A DNA stretch of 64,000 bases from JBAXXL01 sp037127915 (GTDB taxonomy: Bacteria > Bacteroidota > Ignavibacteria > Kapaibacteriales > UBA2268), in assembly GCA_037127915.1 (NCBI GenBank), contig JBAXXL010000012.1:1-64000 (forward strand). Reading direction: 5' to 3'. Both the position numbers and the translations under genes were made by a program. Below are positions 1-10,500 of this stretch, piece after piece. The notes beneath the pieces are model-generated. The model saw only the letters and a list, made by a program, of their open reading frames with translations, was not told the origin of the DNA and searched no databases. How positions within the stretch are numbered: position 1 is the first letter of the stretch; each line of letters begins with the position of its first letter.

Positions 1-83
1 TTAATTTTTAAAATTTGTTTTGTAGTGATTTTATAGTGATTTTCTTAGGCAAAGAAGGGCTCCACTTCCAAAACACAAAGATG

Positions 84-106
84 GGCTCCAATTTGAAATT
101 GGAGCC
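84..106. terminator. Hairpin downstream of the minus-strand barrel gene
   Basis: Nine-base-pair inverted repeat GGCTCCAAT/ATTGGAGCC with a 5-base loop, about 80 bases past the stop of the minus-strand gene at 186-854. No long T-run follows on either strand, so a terminator role is only likely. Apart from this hairpin and the palindrome at 132-151, bases 1-185 hold nothing I can recognise. Confidence 0.4.
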
Positions 107-131
107 TATCTAAAAACTTATTATCAGAGAG

Positions 132-151
132 GTTCCCGCTTCCGCAGGAAC
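132..151. repeat. Palindromic intergenic repeat, copy 1
   Basis: The stretch GTTCCCGCTTCCGCAGGAAC is an imperfect palindrome closely resembling 47234-47253 (ATTCCTGCTTCCGCAGGAAT), with related flanks (GA/GAG before, GAC after). It looks like a dispersed REP-like element. Confidence 0.5.
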
Positions 152-185
152 GACGACTAATTATCTTCTCATTTTAATCTTTCAA

Positions 186-854
186 TTATAAATACACTAT
201 CAGCGAAGTGCTTAGATAGTTTTTGGCTGGTTCCTCCGCGGTTTTACCAACTAAATTAATCCAATTGTACTTAACTTCTAATGCCGCTTTGATTAGAAGC
301 AAATTCACTTCTACACCACCACCCAATGCGGCACCAAGGCGGCTGTTACTTGCGTCAGGCATTTTTGTTAATGTATTAACTGCATCATATACAGTATTAA
401 CTCTTGTCGAAATTGTATTAAATTGAACATCACCTCTTGCATATAATCCTATTACAGAACGAAAGAGATAATAATCTACACCAAGGGCTACGGGTAAAAC
501 GCTTGTTGTGGCACTAAAGAGCGATTTCTTATTTTGGTCCAATACAACATCATTTATAACAGGTTCAAATTGATGCCAAGCAAAAGAACCGTGTAAAAAT
601 GTATGTGCTTCTTTATCGAGAGCGATTCTTAAGTCCACCCCGATATGCCATCCGTAATTTGCTGATCCATAGATTAAATTTAATGGTTCGTCCACAATTT
701 TAGGAACGGTGTTGCTATTATAGAGATTGGTAATATAATCGTTTGGCGTTGATACTCCTGCAAATATACCAAATCCTAAAGCATCACTTGCTTTCGTTTT
801 GCCAAACGAAAAGAAAAATACTGTTAAAACAATAATAATCAACGTTCGTTTCAT
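186..854 (-). CDS. Outer-membrane beta-barrel protein, uncharacterised
   Basis: 222 residues with an N-terminal signal peptide (MKRTLIIIVLTVFFFSFGKTKA) followed by a Gly/aromatic-rich sequence of alternating strands. The C-terminus ends in aliphatic/aromatic residues (STSLIVYL), as barrel last strands often do. The pattern suggests a small 8- to 10-strand outer-membrane barrel (OmpW/OMP_b-brl-like), but I recognise no specific family. It is transcribed divergently from the OmpA-like gene at 952, sharing a 97-bp AT-rich intergenic region. The role is unknown; porin or structural protein are the usual options. Confidence 0.7.
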   Translation of the reverse strand: MKRTLIIIVLTVFFFSFGKTKASDALGFGIFAGVSTPNDYITNLYNSNTVPKIVDEPLNLIYGSANYGWHIGVDLRIALDKEAHTFLHGSFAWHQFEPVINDVVLDQNKKSLFSATTSVLPVALGVDYYLFRSVIGLYARGDVQFNTISTRVNTVYDAVNTLTKMPDASNSRLGAALGGGVEVNLLLIKAALEVKYNWINLVGKTAEEPAKNYLSTSLIVYL

Positions 855-951
855 AGTTTTTTCTTAATTTTGTTATACATAATATAGTAATTAACGAAAT
901 TAATACGAAAAAGTTTAATTTTATATATAAATTTATTCAAAAGGTGCAGCA

Positions 952-2811
952 ATGTTAAAGAAAATCATCCTAATTTCAGCAATTATTGCCCTAGGTTTAT
1001 CGAACAACCTACGAGCTGATGAGAATGTGCAAAATGAGATTCCATTAAACATGGGTATTTACTTAAGGGGAAACGTAAACTTACACACTTTCGATGTTCC
1101 GGGATTCTCCGGTACAAATATTACAGCTAATTCAATTGGTATCAGCCCTGCAGGCGGTTTTGTCATTAATATACCAATCGCTAAATCACTATATCTATCA
1201 GGAATGGTTGGTTATAGCAGTATTTGGGGTGAAATTAATGTCCCTTCTACATATTTACCATTATTAAATGAAAAAATTCATCTGATTGAGTTTTCACCTT
1301 TATTAAGATGGAAATTCTTACCTACTAATCAAGCCTTGTATGTAGTAGGCGGTGGTGATTTTGCTTATGTGTTCGATAACACTAAAATCACACCTCTCGA
1401 ATACCGTGCCGGCGTAAAATTGGGTTTGGGTTATGATTTTAAAATCGGTAAATGTACTTATCTATCACCGGAAGTAACATTCGCATTACCATTTACAGAT
1501 GTTTCGAAAGTCGTTAATTACACTTCGTGGAAGGTTCCACAAATCCGTGCCGGTATCAATTTAACTTGGGGATGCCCAAAAGAAGAAGCGATTGATACTA
1601 CTCCTGTATTTACACCTGAATTATCGACAGGTTTTACAAGCGTTAATTTCTATAATAATGATGGTAACGTAAACCAATTAGAAAAAATTAAGGTTCAGGA
1701 AATTTCTTATCAAGAACTATTTCCATTAATACCATATATTTTCTATGATGAAAATCAAGCCGTTCCAAATCCAAAAAATCAAGTTCTTACCGGAACGGAC
1801 CAAGCTGGGGGTTTCCGTATAGCTGATTTAAAACCTAACGCTGAGAAAATAAATCAAAGCACTATTGACATAATCGGTTCAAGAATGAAATCCAATCCTA
1901 ATTCTCAGTTGACAATAACAGGAACAAAGGATATTGTTAAAGAAAAGAAAAATTCAAGCATTTCAATGGAAAGAGCTGAATGGGCAAAAAAATATCTTAT
2001 TTCTAATTATGATATTAATCCTGAACGTATAACGGTTGTTGGCGCAGAATCACCTGCAAAAGCTTCGTCTATTAGAGTAGAAGACGGTCAGGCAGAAAAT
2101 AGACGTATCGAATTCAACTCGTCAAGCAGTGATATTATGGAACCAATCATTATAGACCAAGAAAAAGTCCGCTTAGCTGAACCTGCTTATATCGAATTTG
2201 TACCTTATGCTAAATCAAATGAAAATGTAACAGAATGGAACCTAGAAATCATGCAAGGCGGCAAACTTCTTCGCCAATTTGCAGGACAAGGTAAAGTTGA
2301 TTCATTACTATGGAACATTTATCCAAATGAATTAGCGGCTTCCGAAATACCGGTAGATTATGTTTTCACAGCACGTAGTGAATCAGGTTTAGAAAGTACT
2401 TCAGCAGGAACAATTCCTGTTCAGTATTATTCGTTTGCACAAAAGAAATCTCATCAAAGTGCCGATACAACGATTTCAAAATTTAGCTTGATAGTTTTTG
2501 ATTTCGATAGTCCTGAAATTTCGGATATAGATAAAGAGATTCTAATTAAAAACGTTGTTCCGGCTATAAAATATAAATCAACAGTAAAGATTTTTGGTTA
2601 TACTGATAGAATTGGAACCGATGAATATAATCAAAATCTATCTTCGAAACGTGCTGAAAATGCCCGTAGCATTCTACAAGCAAAAGTTCCGAATGCTAAG
2701 TACGAAATATACGGCGTAGGTGAAAACGTATCTATTTATGATAATAACTCACCAATAGGCAGACAATTATCTAGAACAGTTCAAATCTATGTAATTACTC
2801 CGGAAAAATAA
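952..2811 (+). CDS. OmpA-like outer-membrane protein with two OmpA C-terminal-type domains
   Basis: 619 residues: signal peptide (1-22), an N-terminal beta-barrel (about 25-210), and two segments with OmpA/MotB peptidoglycan-binding character. The first lies at about 258-395 (YIFYDENQ, then RAEWAKKYLISNYDI and NRRIEF). The second lies at about 510-619 (IVFDFDSPEIS, GYTDRIGTDEYNQNLSSKRA). The second carries the D..G....N..LS..RA pattern that binds diaminopimelate peptidoglycan; the first is more degenerate. Such proteins tether the outer membrane to the wall. The start is supported by AAGG 9 bases upstream. The gene ends just before a hairpin terminator at 2859. Confidence 0.85.
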   Translation: MLKKIILISAIIALGLSNNLRADENVQNEIPLNMGIYLRGNVNLHTFDVPGFSGTNITANSIGISPAGGFVINIPIAKSLYLSGMVGYSSIWGEINVPSTYLPLLNEKIHLIEFSPLLRWKFLPTNQALYVVGGGDFAYVFDNTKITPLEYRAGVKLGLGYDFKIGKCTYLSPEVTFALPFTDVSKVVNYTSWKVPQIRAGINLTWGCPKEEAIDTTPVFTPELSTGFTSVNFYNNDGNVNQLEKIKVQEISYQELFPLIPYIFYDENQAVPNPKNQVLTGTDQAGGFRIADLKPNAEKINQSTIDIIGSRMKSNPNSQLTITGTKDIVKEKKNSSISMERAEWAKKYLISNYDINPERITVVGAESPAKASSIRVEDGQAENRRIEFNSSSSDIMEPIIIDQEKVRLAEPAYIEFVPYAKSNENVTEWNLEIMQGGKLLRQFAGQGKVDSLLWNIYPNELAASEIPVDYVFTARSESGLESTSAGTIPVQYYSFAQKKSHQSADTTISKFSLIVFDFDSPEISDIDKEILIKNVVPAIKYKSTVKIFGYTDRIGTDEYNQNLSSKRAENARSILQAKVPNAKYEIYGVGENVSIYDNNSPIGRQLSRTVQIYVITPEK

Positions 2812-2858
2812 CTTTTTATATCCTCGTTCCCAAGCTCTTGCTTGTGAACAAATTTTTT

Positions 2859-2897
2859 ACTCATCCGATGACTCGAATTCACCGGATGAGTTTCTTT
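2859..2897 (+). terminator. Rho-independent terminator after the OmpA-like gene
   Basis: Stem ACTCATCCG (2859-2867) with CGGATGAGT (2883-2891), extended inward by a few pairs after a mismatch and followed by TTTCTTT. The same stem core recurs at 45520, 55574 and 62426. Confidence 0.75.
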
Positions 2898-2950
2898 ATA
2901 AATATACACCCTTACTTTTTAAAAAATATAGATTTATGAACAATATTTAA

Positions 2951-2981
2951 TTTGTTCTAAGCTAATTTATTGGTATATTTG
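2951..2981 (+). promoter_or_regulatory. Bacteroidota-type promoter for the sensor-kinase region
   Basis: TTTG at 2951-2954, a 19-base spacer and TATATTTG at 2974-2981 match the published Bacteroidetes consensus (TTTG, 19-20 bases, TAnnTTTG) exactly. It lies 110 bases upstream of the kinase start at 3092, leaving a 5' leader of about 100 bases. Confidence 0.7.
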
Positions 2982-3091
2982 TAAGTTGGAAAAACTATTT
3001 TTACAAAATAACATTTATTATTTTTAGTAGCTTCCCAATTATTAGTTAATCTATTATTTTTAATTGATTTCGATTACATTCGAGGTTTAAA

Positions 3092-6000
3092 ATGAAATTC
3101 ACTTTTATAATAAAATTTGTACTTATCTTACTCATACCACTGACGATTTTAGCAGAAACAAATCCAAAAGATCATAAAGCGGAAAACAAGATAGAAAAGC
3201 TACAAGATAAAGTTGACCAGCTTAATGAGCAGTCTGTTAATTACCTCAGGTATGATGTCCCAAAAGCTATAAGCACCGGTGAATCAGCTCTGAAAATGGC
3301 AAAAGATATCAATTATCCTAAAGGTGAAGCAGAAGCCTTAATAAACTGTGCAAATGGACGAATTAATCATTCCACAATAAATCACATAATCAATTACTAT
3401 ATCAAAGCTCTTGCGATCTATAAAAAAATAGGTAATAAATCTAAAATAGCACAAACTCTTAATCAATTAAGTTTTAATTATTATACTGTGCAAAAATACA
3501 CCAAATCGTATAATAGTGCCGCTGAAGCTTGTAAAATTTATGAAGAACTTGACGATACCAAAGGAATCGCTTACTCCTATTACTTATTCGGAAGAATTTA
3601 TTCTACTTGGAAAATGATTGATAATGCTGAAAGTGCCTTGAATTACTCAAAATCACTTTATCGGAAAATTAAAGATGATGAAGGAAAAGGCGATGTTTGT
3701 TTATTGCAAGCCGAAATTGTAGGACAAAAAGGTGATAAAAACAAATCAAAAAAACTATATTTTAATGCCATTTACCTATTTAGACTAACGGGCAATTTAG
3801 TAAAATTGAGCGAAGCTTACCAAAAAGTTACTGGATTTTATTCTGATTATGAAAAGGATATGAATAAATCTTTTTATTTTATAGATAAAGCAATTATAAT
3901 TGCCGAAACAGCAAAAGATAGTGCAAGACTATCAACATTTTTAACCCATAAAGGACATTTATACAGCTTAATTGGTGATAAAATTCTAAGTCTGAAATAC
4001 AATTTCCAAGCTCTAACTATAAGAGAAAAATTTGATTTGAAATTAGCCGCCGGAAGTTCAGAAATAAATGTTGGTTCAGACTACCTTCTATTAAAGGATT
4101 ATAAGAACGCTGAAAAGCATTTATTAATCGGGTATAAAATCTCTAAAGATGTTGGTGTTAAATATTTTGCAAGGCGTGCCGCTCACATGCTTCACGGATT
4201 ATATAGAATGGAAAACAAACCGGGAAAGGCACTTTTATATTTAGATAGCGCATATAAACTTACACTTGAAATTAATCAAGAAGAAAAACAGCACCAAGAG
4301 TCTCTAATAAATATTGAACGAAAATTGAGATTTGAAGAAAAAAGATTTAGAGATTATTCTGAAAAAAAAGATGCTAACCAAAAGTTATTAATGTTGATAA
4401 TTATTGCTCTTGGTTTTTCAAGCACATTATTATTTTTCTATTTATATAGAACCAAAAAGAGAGACAATCAAAATCTTAGGATAAAAACTAAAGAATTGGC
4501 CGCTTCAGAATTTAGATACCGAAGTCTAATTGACACAGCTACTGATTTCATTTATAGCATTGATTCCAAAGGATGTTTTATTTCTATAAATCCTGCATTT
4601 GAAAAACTAACGGGTTATTCAGTTTCTGACTATATCGGCAAAAGTTTTGAATCTTTAGTATATAAAGATGATTTGAAATTAGCTTGGAATACTTTTGAAA
4701 TTTCCAAAAAGGGTATCCCTCAGGAATCTTATGTATTAAGAATTCTGAAAAAGAGCGGTGATTATTTTTACGGTGAATTTACAAGTAAGGAATTGGTTCA
4801 GGATGGCAAAATAATTGGAGAATTTGGTATTGTTCGCGATATCACTTCAAAGAAAATTGCTGAAGATGCACTACGCACTAGTGAGGAACGCTATAGAGTA
4901 TTTATCAATTCAACTGATGATATGGCTTTTCTTAAGGATGACAAATTTAGATATATGATTGTGAATAAACCTTATGTGGATTTCTTCAATAAACCTGAAC
5001 AATACCTATTGGGTAAAACCGATTTCGAATTAATGAATCAAGAAGGAGCCGAAAGCTGTTATAAGACTGACAAAATTGCATTTACATCAAATCAAGTTGT
5101 AATCAACGAAGAAATTGTTGCTGATAGAATCTACGATACACACAAATTCAAAGTTCCATTGGGCGATGGTACGTTTGGTGTAGGCGGTTATATAAGAGAT
5201 ATCACAGAAAGAAAGTATGCTGAAGGCGCATTAAAAAAGAGCGAGGAACTCTATAGTACACTTTTAGCTACTATGAATGAAGGATTAATGCAAGTTGATA
5301 ATAACGATAAAATCGAGTTCGTCAACAAGAAAATTTGCGAAATATTCGGTTATACTTCAGAGGAATTAATTGGTAAAATTGGTAATAAAATAATAATTTA
5401 CAATGAAGATAAAGATTTAATTGTAGAAAAAAATAGAACACGTTTGAATGGCTTTTCCGAACGTTATGAGGTTAGGGGTATAACAAAATCAGGCGAGATT
5501 ATATGGTTAAGTATCAGCGGTTCACCAATACTTGATCTGCAGGGTAATACAATCGGATCCGTAGGTTTAATCAGCGATATTACCGAAAGAAAAAAATCAG
5601 AGGAATCATTAAGAATTAAAGATGCGGCTGTAAAATCTTCATTAAGTGCAATCGGACTAACAGATTTGAATGGTGGTTTAATTTATGCTAATGATGCATA
5701 CTGTAAAATGTGGGGATATGAAACTGAACAAGAAATTCTTGGAAAAAATATATCTGATTTTGCATTTTCACAAGAACAGGTCGTTGACGTAGTTGCTTTA
5801 CTAAAATATGGAAATGGATACTTAGGAGATTGTTCTGCCATACGAAAAGACGGCACTTTGTTTGAAGCGCAATTATCTGCGAACATGGTAACTTCAAGTG
5901 ATGGTAAACCACTTTGTATGATGGCTTCATTCGTAGATATTACCGAAAGAAAAAATGCTGAAATCCAATTAACCAATGAAAAAATATTTTCGGATTTCTT

Positions 6001-7501
6001 GATAGAAAGCTTACCCGGTTTGTTCTATATGTTTGATTCAAATTTGAAACCAGTAAGGTGGAACCATAACAAACTTGAGTTTTTGGGATTAAGTGCAGAA
6101 GAAATGCAAACCCATAATATTATTGATTCTATCGCCGAAGAAGATAAAAACAAGCTGATTAAGTCAATAGAAAAAACTATGACTATTGGGAAAGATCAAG
6201 ATATAATTCGGATAATCAGATATGATGGAGAGATGTTTTCATATCATCTGACCGGCAAGAGATTGGAAACAGAAGCCGGCACTTTTTTAATGGGTGTAGG
6301 AATCGACGTAACAGATAGAGTAAAAACTGAAACTGAACTTATTACAGCTAAAGTAAAAGCCGAAGAATCTGAGCGCCTAAAATCAAGTTTCCTTGCAAAT
6401 ATGAGCCATGAACTTCGTACACCAATGGTAGGTATTTTAGGATTTTCGCAATTACTATCCGAAGTGGAGGATTTAGACAAAGCAAAGGAAATGGCTGATG
6501 TAATAAACACCAGTGGAAAACGATTAATGGAAACTTTGAATTTGATTTTGGATTTAGCTCGAATCGAAGCCGGAGAATCTGAAGTAGAAATATCTGAAAT
6601 CAATTTGGTTGAGGCTATAAACGATGTTATAATTGTTTTTGAAGCAATTGCAAAAACTAAAAACCTAAAACTTCAATCCTATTCAAAATTTGATAATTAT
6701 ATAACCTATTCTTCACCCACAATAATTGCAAGTATACTTAATAATCTTATCAACAATGCAATTAAATTTACAAATGTTGGTTCAATTATTGTTACATTGG
6801 AAGGTGAAATAATCAATGGACAAAATTATGCAATTATTAAGGTTTCAGATACAGGAATCGGTATCAGTACTAAAGATATAGAAAATATATTTCACGAATT
6901 TAGACAAGCAAGCGAAGGATTAGACCGTAGTCACGAAGGTACTGGGCTCGGTCTCACATTATGCAAAAAATACGTTGAAATGCTTAACGGCAGTATTAGC
7001 GTAGAAAGTTCGCTTGGTGTTGGTACTGTATTTACAATAAAAATACCAGATTTGGAACAAAATAGTTCAGTGGAATCAATAGATGTTTCAACTACAAACG
7101 CTAATAGTAATATTTCTAACTTAGACAAGCAGAAGAATTTTAATTTACGTATTTTAGTTGTCGACGATGACCCAACATCATTGTATTTAGTCGATAGAAT
7201 TTTGAGCAATCAATTTTTTATTGATTTTGTCAGCAATTCGGTGGATGCAATTGAAAAGGTAAAAGAAAATCAGTATTCATTGATACTGATGGACATTAAT
7301 TTAGGTAAAAGTAAAAATGGTTTATTTGCAACTTCGGAAATTAGAAAATTGGAAAATTATAGAAATATTCCGATTATTGCAATGACCGCTTATGCTATGG
7401 CAGGCGATCGAGAAGAGTTTCTGTTAAAAGGTTGCACGGGATATATTTCTAAACCTTTTGAAAAGAAACAGCTTATAGAAACGATTTGCGAATTTATTTA
7501 G
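3092..7501 (+). CDS. TPR / multi-PAS hybrid sensor histidine kinase with receiver
   Basis: 1469 residues. A signal peptide (1-22) leads into TPR-like helical repeats (about 40-420), so this part is probably periplasmic. One membrane helix (about 430-452) follows. Then come five PAS domains (starting near 470, 596, 717, 842 and 961; several end in the PAC-type DITERK motif), a HisKA domain (FLANMSHELRTPM, His1106), an HATPase_c domain (NNLINNAIKFT, DTGIGIS, GTGLGL) and a C-terminal receiver (ILVVDDDP, LILMDIN with the phospho-Asp, KPF Lys). Bacteroidota kinases with periplasmic TPRs are common. The ligand is unknown. A GAGG site 7 bases before the ATG and a strong promoter at 2951 support the start. 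It has no DNA-binding output, so phosphate must pass to another protein. Confidence 0.92.
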   Translation: MKFTFIIKFVLILLIPLTILAETNPKDHKAENKIEKLQDKVDQLNEQSVNYLRYDVPKAISTGESALKMAKDINYPKGEAEALINCANGRINHSTINHIINYYIKALAIYKKIGNKSKIAQTLNQLSFNYYTVQKYTKSYNSAAEACKIYEELDDTKGIAYSYYLFGRIYSTWKMIDNAESALNYSKSLYRKIKDDEGKGDVCLLQAEIVGQKGDKNKSKKLYFNAIYLFRLTGNLVKLSEAYQKVTGFYSDYEKDMNKSFYFIDKAIIIAETAKDSARLSTFLTHKGHLYSLIGDKILSLKYNFQALTIREKFDLKLAAGSSEINVGSDYLLLKDYKNAEKHLLIGYKISKDVGVKYFARRAAHMLHGLYRMENKPGKALLYLDSAYKLTLEINQEEKQHQESLINIERKLRFEEKRFRDYSEKKDANQKLLMLIIIALGFSSTLLFFYLYRTKKRDNQNLRIKTKELAASEFRYRSLIDTATDFIYSIDSKGCFISINPAFEKLTGYSVSDYIGKSFESLVYKDDLKLAWNTFEISKKGIPQESYVLRILKKSGDYFYGEFTSKELVQDGKIIGEFGIVRDITSKKIAEDALRTSEERYRVFINSTDDMAFLKDDKFRYMIVNKPYVDFFNKPEQYLLGKTDFELMNQEGAESCYKTDKIAFTSNQVVINEEIVADRIYDTHKFKVPLGDGTFGVGGYIRDITERKYAEGALKKSEELYSTLLATMNEGLMQVDNNDKIEFVNKKICEIFGYTSEELIGKIGNKIIIYNEDKDLIVEKNRTRLNGFSERYEVRGITKSGEIIWLSISGSPILDLQGNTIGSVGLISDITERKKSEESLRIKDAAVKSSLSAIGLTDLNGGLIYANDAYCKMWGYETEQEILGKNISDFAFSQEQVVDVVALLKYGNGYLGDCSAIRKDGTLFEAQLSANMVTSSDGKPLCMMASFVDITERKNAEIQLTNEKIFSDFLIESLPGLFYMFDSNLKPVRWNHNKLEFLGLSAEEMQTHNIIDSIAEEDKNKLIKSIEKTMTIGKDQDIIRIIRYDGEMFSYHLTGKRLETEAGTFLMGVGIDVTDRVKTETELITAKVKAEESERLKSSFLANMSHELRTPMVGILGFSQLLSEVEDLDKAKEMADVINTSGKRLMETLNLILDLARIEAGESEVEISEINLVEAINDVIIVFEAIAKTKNLKLQSYSKFDNYITYSSPTIIASILNNLINNAIKFTNVGSIIVTLEGEIINGQNYAIIKVSDTGIGISTKDIENIFHEFRQASEGLDRSHEGTGLGLTLCKKYVEMLNGSISVESSLGVGTVFTIKIPDLEQNSSVESIDVSTTNANSNISNLDKQKNFNLRILVVDDDPTSLYLVDRILSNQFFIDFVSNSVDAIEKVKENQYSLILMDINLGKSKNGLFATSEIRKLENYRNIPIIAMTAYAMAGDREEFLLKGCTGYISKPFEKKQLIETICEFI

Positions 7502-7568
7502 ATTCCGAAAAACAAAGTTTAATTAATTAATGAAAATAGAATCCAAAAAAATATAGTATGGACAATAC

Positions 7569-10500
7569 ATGAAAAGATTATTCAAATCCAAAAAAATATA
7601 TGTTTTAATATCGATACTCTCAGTGATTACTTTGATTGTATCATTAATCAGTACGCATTTCCTTTATTTAGCGTCAATGAATACTACACAAAATTCTCTG
7701 ATTGATATAGTTAAAGTCGAAAAAGGGTTCATTGACGCATTATCCGAAAATTCCTTTAGTCAAAATACAATTATTCAACTCCTAAAGGCCAAAACTAAAA
7801 TTGTTAATTTAGGCCATTCGGGTGAATTTGTAATTGGTCATTTGAATAAAAAGGGACAAATTCAAATAATATATTCTAAAACTTCTCATTATTATTCATC
7901 AAAAATCATTTCATTAAATTCCAAATTGGCGGAACCAATGGAATTAGCTTTGACAACTAAATCAAGCGGTGCTTTAAAAGGAATTGATTACCAAGGGAAA
8001 AAAGTTTTGGCCGCTTATGAGTATATTGATGCCTTGGACTGGGGAATTGTTGCAAAAATCGATTTGAGTGAATTTAATGCACCATTTGTGAGAGCAATAT
8101 TAATTGGAATCTTGATAGCATTCGTTTTGATAATCTTGGGTTCATATTTATTCATACGTATAACTAATCCGATTTTTTATTCAGTTATTGAAAGTGAAGC
8201 AAATTTAAAATCAATTTTTGAAAATTCTGCCGATGGAAATTTGATTTTTAATTTAAAGGGCGATGTAATCGAAGCAAATTCTTCAATATGCAATATTTTA
8301 AATTATACTCATGACGAAATATGCAAACTTACCTGGTTCGATTTGAATGCTCCAAATCATAGAGAAAACATCGATCAAAGATTTGAAGAAATAAAACAAA
8401 AAAATGTAATAATATACGAAACTGAATACTTGCGAAAAAGCAAGGCACTAATTCCACTCGAATGTCATGCTAAAATAATTTATTATAACAATCAGAACGT
8501 AATATTAAATACTATAAGAGATGTATCGGACAGAAAACGAGTGGAAGCCGCATTAAAAACCAGCGAAAGATCATTATCCAATTTGATAAGCAACTTACCG
8601 GGTTTTATTTACCGCTGTGCAAATGATAAAGAATGGACTATGGAATTCTTAAGTAGCGGGATAAGCAAATTGACAGGTTATGATAATGATGAGTTTTTAG
8701 GAAACAACAAGTTATCATTTGCTTCTATCATCCATAATGAAGATAAAAAAATGGTTGATAATGTAGTCCAGAATGCCCTCGTTACCAAAGAACCATTCGA
8801 ATTGGAGTACAGGATTTTCACTAGAAATAATGAAGTAAAGCATGTTTGGGAGCGCGGAAGAGGTGTATATTCAACTGATGGTAAATTGTTATATCTTGAA
8901 GGCTTCATTACAGATGTAACCGAAAGGAAACTTGCTGTTGAGGCTATGTTGGAAAGTGAGCATAGATATTATTCACTTTTTGATTCTATGGAAGAAGGTG
9001 TTGTCCTTCATGAATTAGTTTACGATGATAACAATAAACCAATTGATTATATCATTAGAGATAGCAATAAAGCATTCGAACGGCATACAGGTCTAAATAT
9101 TCTAACTGGTATTAATAAAAATGCAACAGAATTCTATGGTGTTTCTGATGCACCTTACCTTGATATTTATGCTGAAGTAGCCGATACAGGTATATCTCAA
9201 CAATTCGAAACTTATTACCCACCTTTGAGCAAGCATTTTAATATATCTGTTTTTTCTCCAAAGAAAGGTTTTTTCGCAACCGTATTTTCCGATATTTCAC
9301 ATCGCAAAGAATCCGAAGCAATGCTGTTTGTAGAAAAAGAAAGATTATCCGTAACATTAAAAAGTATAGGTGATGCAGTAATTACTACAGATACGGAAAG
9401 TAAAATTACGTTTATGAATCCAATTGCCGAAAATTTGACTGGATGGATACTTGATGATGCAGTTGGCAAACCTCTTTCTGAAGTATTTAACATAGTCAAT
9501 CAGCAAACCCGAGAAAAAAGTATTTGCCCTGTGGAAAGAGTTCTCGAGTTTGGTTTAATTGTGGGTTTGGCTAATCATACAGCGCTAATTTCAAAAGATG
9601 GTTCTGAGTACATAATAGCTGATAGCGCATCTCCAATTAAAGATAAAGACGGTATCATTTTCGGTGTAGTGTTAGTATTTCATGATGACACTGAAAAGCA
9701 CAAAGCGGAAAACGAGTTAAGAGAAAGTGAGGAGCGTTTTAGATTAATAGACAACAGCAGTTTAGATTTAATTTATAGCTATGATTTAGAATCAAGGTTT
9801 AATCACGCTAACAAAAGATTCTGCTTAGCTATGGGTTTAACAAAAGAACAAATAATAGGAAAGACGCACGAAGAATTAGGATTTCCAGCGGATCAATGCA
9901 AAGAATGGTCGGAGTTACACAAACAAGTTTATGAAACAAATTCGAATGTTTCGCAAGAAACGTCTACACTCATGCCGGATAGTCATTTACATTATTATAC
10001 TGTTAATTTAAACCCATTGCACAATGAAAACGGAGAAATCATTGGTATATCGGGTAGTACTCGAGATATTACAGTACAAAAATTAGCAGAAGCCAAAATC
10101 AGAGAATTTAATAATATGTTTGAAGCGTTTATAGAAAACAGTCCGATTTATATATTCTTCAAAGATTCCGAAATAAGACCTATTTACCTAAGTCGGAATT
10201 TTGAAAATATGATTGGTAAACCTCTAAAAGATATTTTAGGTAAAAATATGTTTGAACTGTTCCCAACCGAATTAGCATTGAATATGGTAGAAGACGATAA
10301 AAGAATATTAAATGAAGGTAAACTCATCGAAGTGGAAGAAGAATTGAACGGACGATATTATCACACCATTAAGTTCCCAATTATCTTTAATGATGTTCCG
10401 ACCATGCTAGCCGGTTTTACTGTGGATATCACAGAAAATAGACTTGCTGAAGAAAAATTAAAATTCTCAGCTGATAAATGGCTTACAACATTTGATTCAA